Shown: positions 35,201-47,200 of the stretch, piece by piece
How the letters are laid out: every line of letters starts with the position of its first letter
Position numbering within the stretch: the stretch's first letter is position 1
Assembly: GCF_905220415.1 (NCBI RefSeq)
Contig: NC_059548.1
Location: forward strand, 8,186,501-8,250,500
Direction: 5' to 3'
From: Colias croceus
Lineage: Eukaryota; Arthropoda; Insecta; Lepidoptera; Pieridae
DNA length: 64,000 bases
The notes under the pieces: generated by a model
Databases searched by the model: none
What the model saw: the letters and a program-made list of their open reading frames with translations, nothing else
What the model was told of the DNA's origin: nothing
Program-made: the position numbers and the translations under genes

Positions 35201-38200
35201 ACAAAACATATGTACATATAAATTTTTAAATGTATTACAAAATCTGTTAAATTAAAATTTCATATTAAAAAATTATGTAACTATGCAGGGGTCGAGCAGT
35301 ATTCTGGGATATAAAGAACCGTCTCCCGCGCTCCGTTACAACAATACAGTGGGAGAATAGCTTTGTCTCTGTATATTCTAAAGACAATCCCAATTTGCTC
35401 TTCAATATGGCCGGATTTGAGTGCAGAATTCTACCAAAGGTATGTAATCAGTTAATTTAAAATTGTTTGACTGTTATGAAATATTTGTAATGAAAGTAGG
35501 TAATCTAGAGTAGTTTCCGTAAAGAAAAGCTTTGAAAATTTAGTAAATAACAAATATACTTGTATCAAACGTTTTTTTATGCATATACCTATATTTGAAA
35601 GATTTAAATCAGAAATTTAAATAATAAATACGCAGAAGTACGCAATTTCGAAAGACATTTGTGTGACGATTGTTTTAACATAGACTTGTTCACAGTGTCG
35701 CAGTCAAAACGAAGAACTATCACACCGTGACGGTGTATGGAACTTACAAAACGAAGTCACAAAGGAGAGAACAGCACAATGCTACCTGCGAGTAGATGAC
35801 GAGTCGCTAGCGAGATTCCACAACCGCGTGCGGCAGATACTCATGGCTTCCGGTTCTACTACATTCACAAAGATCGTTAATAAGTGGAATACCGCGCTTA
35901 TAGGTTAGTAGTTAAAGTGTTAGTGATTGCTCGTAGTAAAAAAAAAGCTTTCCCACGAATTTATCAAGAAAATAAAAGGCTCATTGTAACTTGACGATGA
36001 CGTGCTAGTTTTTACGAGAAGATTGAACATGGCGCTTTATGTTCATGTTAGAAGTGTTTATATATGATAATAAACGACACAGACTATACGTTATATCGGG
36101 CGAATATTTTTCTCTAAACTGACACAGCAAATATATAGCAGGCCTTCTGTCTAATATTAAATGTTTGCAGGACTGATGACATACTTCCGTGAAGCGGTCG
36201 TCAACACCCAGGAGCTGTTAGATCTGCTCGTAAAGTGCGAGAACAAGATCCAGACGCGTATCAAGATCGGTCTCAACTCCAAAATGCCCTCGCGTTTCCC
36301 GCCCGTTGTGTTCTACACGCCCAAAGAGTTGGGCGGCTTGGGAATGTTGTCTATGGGACATGTGCTCATTCCACAGGTAATAAACCGACTTTAAAAAAAG
36401 GAGGAGGTTATCAATTCGGCTGGTATGGTTTTTTTTATGTATGTACACCGATTAATCCGAGGTTTCTGAACCGATTTACGTGATTCTTTTTTTGTTCGAT
36501 GCGGGATGGTGTCGAATTGGTCCCATAAAAATTTAATTCGGATAGGCCCAGTAGTTTTTATTTTACGAGCATTTTTGTCTGTATTTGTAAATGTTGCAAG
36601 TGCAAGTTTGAAGTCGGTTGTTTTTAACGCAGTTATCACTTGTTTCAATTTTCAATTTAATGTGAAATGTGATAATTAAAGTCGGCAAAATTTTGTTGAC
36701 AATAATTTTGCCCTAATGGGTAACTCAAATATAGATATGAAAGTACTAAATGTTTACAACACAGCACTTATTTTATTAATTTTGTTTTATTTGATGCGTT
36801 TTTAGTGTGTTGCTAACCATTAATCAGTTTTGAACACATACTTGTTTTTCCAGAGGCATGTTCAGTTTAAAATATAGATAGGATCACAAAATATATGTTG
36901 ATAACACACTTCAACTATATGTATTCATTATTATATTCTTATTTTTTATGTTAATCTAGTCGGACTTGCGCTGGTCGAAACAAACGGACGTCGGCATCAC
37001 ACATTTCCGTTCAGGAATGTCGCACGACGAAGATCAGCTCATTCCCAACTTGTACCGCTACATCCAGCCATGGGAAGCCGAGTTTGTGGACTCGCAGAGA
37101 GTATGGGCTGAATACGCGCTTAAGAGGCAGGAGGCTAATGCGCAGAACAGGTAATGTTTGATTTTTTGTTTTGGAAATTTCATAATTTTGCAGTGCTTAT
37201 GGACAAACTCTTACCCGTATAAGTATATTAAGAAGAGCTGGAACGTCAACACATTTACACATTGCACATGTTAGGCCGGGAGATACTGACACAAAATTTC
37301 GGGTCATTTGTAACAGGATGGCGGTCTAGAGGGGTCTTACTTATCCGACGAGTGTGACTTACGCCCACGCGACTAGTCCGCCGGTACCAGCGTTCTGACC
37401 ATCATTTTTCTTTTTGTCATTGCGTAATAAGACCTCTGTAGAACGGCCATTCTGTTACAAATGACCCGAAATTTTGTGTCAGTATCTCCCGGCCTATGTA
37501 TGTGTCATATTTTGCAATTGTTTATAAATACAGGGTGATGTAATTGGTGTAGTACGAATATCTAAAAATCTATGAAGAATTTTGTGATACAGTAAATGGA
37601 AGAATTATATACTATTTTACAGTATTTAATAAAATCATTTAATTTTTTGTTAATTTTCATTAGAAATGTCAATTTTTCTCACCAAGGTCGAATTTGGATG
37701 ATAAGGATCTTGTTAGAAAAATATAAATTTTGACTAAAATCGGCATTTTTTTTTCAAAAATCAAATTACTAATTATACCCGGCGCGGCCTAAGATGATCC
37801 CTATGACACTGACAGTTATTCTCAAGAGACAAACTTGTAATGGCGTCACCATTAAATTAGAAACGTATTGGAGGCGTCTAAAAATGGCATTTATTAATTT
37901 TTACGTAGCTTTATCCTATTACAATGATATTCCGTTGGAATTATAACAATTCTTATCATTTACGAGAAATTATATCAATCTGACTTTACGTTTACGTCCT
38001 TCAAAACTTACATCGTTGGCATTTATCGACTAGTGCGGAAAGTATCGATAAACAAATTTCGATAATGGAAACGAGTTCACATTTTTTCCATACTTAAGCT
38101 ATAGTTCATTCACTATTGAATGGAACAGAAGATCGCAGCATACTTAATTAATAATTACCGTTCGCTTTAATTTACTTACCTATGATAATATAAGTTTTTT

Positions 38201-41200
38201 AGAAAAATTAAATGGGGGATTCCATTTTCATGATAAAATAATATACACTGTGTTAAATGGGTTAAAAATTACGAGAAAATGATAAGGTGTATTTTTATGT
38301 TTTGGAAAACTTTCGTTTTAAGTACTTACCGTTTCGTTTACATAATAGACGTTAAAAATTCATTTTATAATATTTGTAAAAACATGTTTACCGAGGTGGC
38401 TGAATGCAAACCACGCCTTTGCCTATAAAATAGTAAAGTATCGACACGATCCATCATACAAGCAATCACTAAGACGAACTGTCATAGGGATCATCTTAGG
38501 CCGCGCCAGGTATAATAATCAGAGTTATCACCATTTACATTAATTTACAAACGATATCGGTTTTTCTTACTTAAAATTGAATACCAATGTCTTATTGCGG
38601 TATGTGTTCTTTGGAAGTGTTCGTAAAGTTGTTGATCCGTAATTAAATTTTGCGGAAAATCTTTTAGAGCGCTTAGTTGTGACATATCCTAAGCATATTC
38701 AATAGAATTAAAAGACGAGCGAATATGCAAGCCAGTCTAAAACTTGAATATTTTCTAAAATGAAACTAGAGTCGCATTTATTTTTGAACATACTGTAAGT
38801 GAAATTGCATAAGTGTGAGTACTGTGAACATGCCAGCTTTGCTTAATTGACCTGTAATTACCTGATCCTTTAACCAGTTCAGTAACAACATAAAACTATC
38901 TATATATCAATAAAGTTTTTAATTAATACAAGAAAATGATTAGTTGCATTTGTCCATGTTCATGCATTGCATCTCCATTTTTTTTTTGCAAAAAAATCAA
39001 ATGCAATCACCAAAACATTATATGTATTTTTATGAATATATTTTTGTAGAACTAGTATTATAAACATGATGAACCGCGTAGGGGTCCTGAAACCAGAGAA
39101 TCCCTGTGCTCTGGGGACGGACGTGTGCTACAAAATTGTCGATCGCAATGTTTGTGGGCACGTCTGTCTGAGACTACGCTATCTGATTATATACAAACCA
39201 TAAACGCTCTATCAATTATAATTTAATGTGTACAAATATTGATAAACATTGTGCTTGTAGGCGTTTAACTCTTGAAGACTTGGAAGATTCGTGGGATAGA
39301 GGTATTCCAAGAATAAACACGCTCTTCCAAAAGGACAGACACACGCTCGCCTACGATAAGGGATGGAGGATACGAACTGAATTCAAACAATATCAGGTAA
39401 ATCAATTGTATAATCTTTAACTTTAATACAATATTGGCATGGAATATTATATTTTAAACATAAAGAGATATTTCATTAGTTAAAATATTAAATACGAGAA
39501 AAGTTTGTCACAAAACAATTAATTAGTTTTTTTTATACTGTTTAATTCTTTTCTTAACTTATGTCAACTAAACTATTTCATTAGAAGTGTTTTGTAAAAT
39601 ACAACGTTTTATAAAATACTTTTGTTTAAAAATCCTACATTTCTTATAACTATTTCTTCCAGGTCCTAAAACAAAACCCGTTCTGGTGGACGCACCAGCG
39701 CCACGACGGCAAGTTGTGGAACTTGAACAACTACAGGACGGACATGATACAAGCGCTCGGCGGTGTGGAGGGCATTCTGGAACATACGCTCTTCAAGGGC
39801 ACGTACTTCCCCACGTGGGAGGGTTTGTTTTGGTGAGTTTTGCGTTCTGGTCTGTGTGTTTTGTTTTGTAGCTTTCCACCCGCGGCATCGCTCGCGCAGT
39901 CAAAGAAAAACCCGCATAGTTCCCGTTCCCGTGGGATTTTCGGAATAAAACCTATCCTATGTCCCGGGGTAAAAAGTAGCCTATGTCCTTTCTCGGGTAT
40001 CAAAATATCTCTGTACCAAATTTCATGCAAATTAAGGTTCAGTAGTTAAGGCGTGATTGAGTAACAGACAGACAGACAGAGTTACTTTCGCATATATAAT
40101 ATTAGTATGGATGTTAGGAAATTTAAATAGATATGTCATTGTTATGAATTTGTTTATATGAATGATGAATTATACAATTGAGCGGATTTGTTATGCTCTT
40201 TTGAATAGCACAGCAAACACGACGAGAAATTTTTCTGTGTCAATAAAATTGTAGTAACACAGAGTGCTTGGGTTTAAATAACTTGGAGGAGTAAACTAGA
40301 ATATTTATTAAATCTATTTGATAACGCTGAATGAAGTTTGCATTCGTTATTTAATTATGATCTCCTGAGTTTGATAAAAACGAAGAATCTTATAATTTTT
40401 ATGAGGATCATGTTTTTCCTAAAAATAACTTAAATTTCAACACACAGGGAGAAAGCGTCCGGTTTCGAAGAGTCGATGAAGTACAAGAAGCTGACGAACG
40501 CTCAGCGATCCGGTTTGAACCAGATCCCCAACCGACGGTTCACGCTCTGGTGGTCGCCCACTATCAACAGAGCCAATGTGTATGTTGGTTTCCAGGTAAG
40601 GAGAAATTATTTTTTTATATATTATGTAGATAGTAAGGAAAAAATGTAGGTAGCTGGATATTCGTAAAATATAATTTGGTTAGATTATCAATATGACTCA
40701 AATAGAAAGGTTGGTTAAAAATTAAAATAGGTGCTAAAGATTTACTGGTATTGGATTTATAAGAAGGTAAGGAAAATGTCGCCCTAATGTTCATAATATT
40801 ATTTGGTAATGTGTTCAATATGACTCAAATAGAATGGTTGGTTTAAAATTAAAACAGGTGCTAAAAATTTGCGGGTAACAATTAAAAATAAATCAGATTG
40901 ACAATTAACCATCAAATAAAACGAAAAAGGTAAAGATATGAGAAAATATTATGTCCTTCATAAATTTCACTATGTACATGATTGTGCATTCAGTTATTTA
41001 AGTGTATTATTTTCTTCTAGGTACAATTAGATCTGACGGGTATTTTCATGCACGGCAAGATTCCAACACTGAAGATTTCTCTCATCCAGATATTCAGAGC
41101 TCACTTGTGGCAGAAGGTCCACGAGTCTATTGTTATGGACTTGTGTCAAGTAAGTTTCATTAAAAATATATTTATATCACTTTTGTATTCTTTTACAGAA

Positions 41201-44200
41201 GTAGAAATAGTTCCACATTCTATTTTGAATGACTATCAAATTGTGCAATTTTAATACCGACTTCATGTTCAAGCATTTTCACACTACACTTTTGTAGACA
41301 ATCTAAAAGTAAATGAAAAATCAAATTAAGCTATGCTATTTTGCAGATTTATATTAATTAATTTTTTTTAATTTATGTTAATAAAACAAACGATCTGTTA
41401 AATCTACATAAATTAACTTATAAATTTGTTCTAAATAGGTGTTTGACCAAGAGCTAGACGCGCTAGAGATCGAAACGGTGCAAAAAGAAACCATTCACCC
41501 GCGTAAGTCGTACAAAATGAACTCGTCGTGCGCCGATATTCTGCTGTTCTCTGCGTACAAATGGAATGTCTCTCGGCCTTCACTGCTGGCCGATACAAAG
41601 TGAGTATTTTATAGTAAACTAGGTTTCTGCCCGTGGTTTCGCCCGCGCAGTCAAAGAAAAACCCGCATAGTTCCCGTTCCAGTGGGATTTCCGGGATTGC
41701 GTCATTTTCCCGGGATAAAAAGTAGCCTATGTTCTTTCTCGGGTATCAAAATATCTCCATACCAAATTTCATGAAAATTGGTTCAGTAGTTAGTACAGTA
41801 CGCGTCACGTAAAAAGAACGCTGGATGAAAGTGATGCGGTGTGTTTGCGCATGGATCGAGTTTTGCACGTAAGCTATGTGCAGATTATTTTATTTTTGAA
41901 CTAGGCTCGCGAATCGAGGCTTCGCAACTACCTATTTGTTATTCTTATACCACCTCATAACACCAAATAGATCGATAAATCGCCAATGCGCAGCTTAACC
42001 GTCAGCATTCTTTTTACTTTACGCGACCTGTAGTAGTTTAGGCGTGATTGAGTAACAGACAGACAGAGTTACTTTCGCATTTATTATATGGAAGTATGGA
42101 TATTGTATGTTTAGATTGTGAAAATGATAAATTATAAATGGAAGCAGTATTGTAATATGATGCATCATTTTTATTTTTTTGCTAAATCACGCTTAATACG
42201 ACAATGATTTCTGTTTAATTATTATTGAGAAATAAAATATAGTTTTACGAAATAAAAAGTCTATACTAGTATTGATCAAACAAACAAATTCTCTTCTTAT
42301 GTATCCACTTATTCTTGAATGAATCCTTGCTTAATCTTAAATCAATTAACAATTATTTACTCCCCTAGAGACACAATGGATAACACAACCACACAGAAGT
42401 ACTGGCTCGACATCCAATTACGTTGGGGAGACTACGACTCGCACGACATTGAGCGATACGCGAGGGCCAAGTTCCTGGACTATACGACGGATAACATGTC
42501 GATTTACCCGTCGCCAACGGGACTGCTCATTGCTATCGATTTGGCGTATAACTTGCACAGGTAAATTTATTTTATTTGGTATAAATACAGAAAAACTGGC
42601 TCGATATCAAACTGCGTTAGGGAGACTACGACTCACACAACATTGTGGGAGTCGGATAATAAATGATGCCGAATTTTTGTGTGACATGCATAGTTGAATG
42701 AATAAATAATCAATTTAAATCTAGCTATTTTCATGAATTTATAACAGTATAATTACTAGATTGTACTTTTTCTTTTTGATAATCAAATAATTTTAAGACC
42801 TCTATATACCTCTACGTCCTCTACATAGCATAATGCATTTGTCTTAATCATCTTATAAAAAGTTTTAAGACTTCAAATTTTTCAATTTTCGCTTATTGAA
42901 TTGAAAATTGACTCATTGAAAACATCCGCCATAAAAGACACTACTACATTACGAACTTCTGTTTATCCTATTAATTTTACCAATATATCAACAGTGCATA
43001 CGGCAACTGGTTCCCCGGTTGCAAGCCGCTCATCCAGCAAGCGATGGCCAAGATAATGAAAGCGAACCCAGCCTTGTATGTACTACGAGAGAGAATACGT
43101 AAAGCGCTGCAATTGTACTCGTCTGAACCGACAGAACCGTACCTGTCCAGTCAGAACTATGGGGAGCTGTTCTCTAATCAGATTATTTGGTAAGTGACAT
43201 GACTATTTTTGCAAACTCTTCTTACTAATGTCAAATTATAATGTTCAAAGAAGAATTACAACAAACTGCGTGTTGTACTTGTGTTTCATTGGTATTGCTA
43301 AAAATCGATCAAGGCTTTCCGTACAGATAAGCTAAAGAGCAATTGCAATTAAATCAATTAAAGTCTTAGTCTAACCCTAGGATCCTTAGATACGGATAAT
43401 ACCTTTAAAAAGGAACATTATTATCTTTTCCACTCACAAATAAGAAGAGCTTTATCACAATAGATGTAAAATCATTTAATTCTTTTTTTTTTCATACAGG
43501 TTCGTAGACGACACAAACGTGTACCGTGTGACAATCCACAAAACGTTTGAGGGTAATCTAACAACGAAGCCGATTAACGGCGCCATCTTTATATTCAACC
43601 CGCGCACGGGACAACTGTTCTTGAAGATTATTCATACGAGCGTGTGGGCTGGACAGAAGCGTTTGGGACAGGTAATATAAAGAAAAAAGAACGTGTATAC
43701 CGAGCACACGCGTCAGAAGTGAAACTTCTTTGGCAAAATTCAAAGATACCAAAACTAAAGAAGTTTCGCTTCAACAAACGCTGTAAATTTGCATAAACTT
43801 CAATGATTAACATGAAATTGTTGATATACGTAATATCCGAAGTATAATTTACTTGTAAAGTCCGGTTTTAACATTACTTTACGAACTTCTTTCGAGATCG
43901 ATTTTGTATTAGATTGTGAAAATGACAACTTTAAAACCTATGTTTGTATTTTATTTATGAACTTTCTCAATATACAATATACAGCATAAGTTTATAACTA
44001 AATTTATTTATTATCTACGGATCTAATAGCTCGCAAAATGGAAAACGGCTGAAGAAGTGGCTGCGTTGATTCGATCGCTACCAGTGGAAGAACAGCCCAA
44101 ACAGATCATTGTCACTAGAAAGGGAATGTTGGATCCACTCGAGGTAAATTATTTACTGTTCTATACAAAATAAGGACACTAAACTATAAGAAAGACGTTA

Positions 44201-47200
44201 GTGTCAATTGTTAAAATGTTCCACTTTGTTTAGAAGATTCTTGGCCTCAAATCAATCGATGAACAATTTGGTATAATTATATTATTTTTCAACCATAATG
44301 AAACATTAGCATACATAATATAGCTTTCTATTTAAAATGTTACATTTTAGAATATCCTTTTCGTATATCTAATTAATTTAACTTTTTTTTAATCATTCCT
44401 TCCAATCCAGGTGCATTTACTCGACTTCCCGAATATCGTGATCAAGGGTTCGGAATTACAACTGCCGTTCCAAGCTTGCCTAAAAGTGGAGAAATTTGGT
44501 GACCTCATCCTGAAGGCAACAGAACCACAGATGGTGCTGTTCAACTTGTATGACGATTGGTTGAAGACTATTTCGTCTTATACTGTAAGTGTTATCGTTA
44601 AACATAATAGTTATGTATGTATAGGTTAAATATTAGCCCTGTAGAAGTAGTTAAAGGTAATTAAACAGTACTATATTAAGCTCTGAATTTATCCTCACTC
44701 AAATTTAAAATGCATCTAAACAAAGTTTGTAAAATTAATAAATGTTTGAATCACGGATTTGAATAAAGTTTTTATTTGAAGACTTTGTACCTCCCTAAAA
44801 GGCCAGCAACTAAACTCGGCGTCACAAAAATCGCACCTCTTCGAAAATAAGTTTCAAGCATGTCCCGCCAGCAACGAATACATTAAACCCAATCAATATT
44901 GGTATCTATTGAAAGTATGTTTAACGACCTTTAAATTAACAACAGATAGAATTCCTAAACACAGCAGATCTCATTAGCACGTAACGTTAAAAAAAATGTT
45001 GTCAAAATACGCATTACAACGGTCACTAATTGCACCTCTTTACAAGGGTATAAAACGGGCGACCCGGGTTAAATGTGTGTCATTCGCTATTCAACCTTTG
45101 AAGTGAACACACGTGAACAGCTACAGTAAGAAAAATACCCCAGAAGATGGATACCACTGCAGATGAAGCCGCTCAAGTCATTGCACTACTGCAATCAGGG
45201 ATGCGCCAATGTGATGTTGCTCGACAACTGAACTTGAGTCGTTTTTCCGTTCGACGAGTGTTCTAACGCTTCCAAGAGACTGGTGGCTATATCCGAAGAC
45301 GTGGATCTGGAAGACAACGGTGCACATCCGAAAGAGACGATCGCTTCATTGTTTCGACGTCTTTACGTAATCGGTTCTCCAATGCTGTTGAGCTGCAACA
45401 ACAACTTCGATCAGCTCGCAGAACGTCTGTAAGCGTCTCCACGATTAGAAGAAGAATGCGGGAGAAGAAAATTGCAGCTCACAGGGCTGCTACAGGGCCA
45501 AAATTGACTGCACAGCATAGGAGAGACCGGTTGCAATTTGCCCGTGACCATGTGGATTGGACAATATACCAATGGAGGGCTGTGCTCTTCTCGGATGAGA
45601 CGAGAGTTTGTCTTTTCTGCAACGACAGACGTCGAAGAGTGTACAGGAGGCAAGGGGAACGATTCGCACAAGCCTGTATTCAAGAGACAGTGGAATACAG
45701 GGGTGGTTCGTGCATGTTCTGGGGCGGCATGTCAATCGACGGCAAAACGAACCTTGTGTGTGTTTCTCGGACTGCAAGTGCTCGCGGGCAAGGGTCGCTG
45801 ACTGCTCCTCGGTACATAACAGAGATCTTAGAGGAGCAGGTTGTCCCTTATGCGGGTTTTGTTGGCAGTGGGTTCACGTTAATGCACGATAACGCCCGCT
45901 GTCACACCGCTTTAATTGTAAGAGACTACCTGCAAGAAGTTGGGATCCCTGTTATGCGCTGGCCGGCGCGAAGTCCAGACCTGAACCCTATTGAGCACCT
46001 TTGGGATGAATTGAAACGGCGAGTACGGGCACGTGATTCTGCCCCTACCACTCTCCAAGACCTCCAAGATGCCGTCGTTGCAGAATGGGAGAACATTCCT
46101 CAAGAGACTGTTTTCACATTAATTAGGTCCATGACAGAACGCATGAAGGCAGTCATCAGGGCTAGGGGGGGTAACACTAGGTTTTAAGTTGTTTATAAGG
46201 ACTTTGTTGTAATTTTTGCTGATAAAATAAATTTTAACTTTTTAATCATTTGTATTAGCTTGGTTTTTTTTATTCCCTGATAAACTAAAAACCAAATCTA
46301 TTGATTTATTCTGAAATTTAAATAAATTGCCTTTCCAATGATACCTTATAGTCATATGTCTACCATTGATTAATAGGGTTAAAATGACTTCGAAGGAAAT
46401 TCTTATAGAGGTGCGATTTTTGTGACGCCGAGTGTATATAACTATGATTATTTTGGGCGGCGCCAATTTTATCGCATACAGTCCGGTGACGCGCCAGCTC
46501 GTGTGCTTGTGGTCTAAGATCCGGGATTAGAAAAATATACCCTCATCTGTTATTTAGATTAAACAATTGTAGCAAGCTTATGATGGCAGAGGTTGTTTTT
46601 ATAAGTTCATGATATTGAAATCAGCTTATAAAAAATGTATAATCTCGGATCTTAGACTATTGCTGTAACATTATAACACAGGGTCGTATTTCCAAATCCA
46701 ATAACTAATTTTTTCATATCTTTCTACGAATACAGGCGTTCAGTCGTCTAATCCTCATACTGCGCGCGCTACACGTGAACACGGAGCGCACCAAAGTGCT
46801 GCTGAAGCCGGACAAGACGACGCTCACGGAGCCACATCACATCTGGCCGACGCTCACCGACGACGACTGGATCAAGGTGGAAGTTCAGCTCAAGGATTTG
46901 ATACTGGCCGACTATGGCAAGAAGAACAAGTGAGTGCTTTACTAACATAAAATTACCTATGATGTTCTGATAATAAATGAATTTGGCTTATAATATTTTT
47001 TTTTATTATACCTTATAATAAAAAAAATTATTATAAGATATAAATATTTTTTCTCCTATTTAATAGCTGTTGTGGTTCATATTTTTATAACTTTTACATA
47101 ATCACTTTGTGCATTAACTACTTTTTAAGTTTTTAGTTTACAATTACTACCAAGTGAAATTACCATTGTTAAATTTACCATTGTTTTTATTCAGCGTTAA

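Noticed and set aside
45411..45777. Minus-strand open frames in the Tc1 element
   Set aside because: They are opposite the transposase frame, which has the full DD34E triad.
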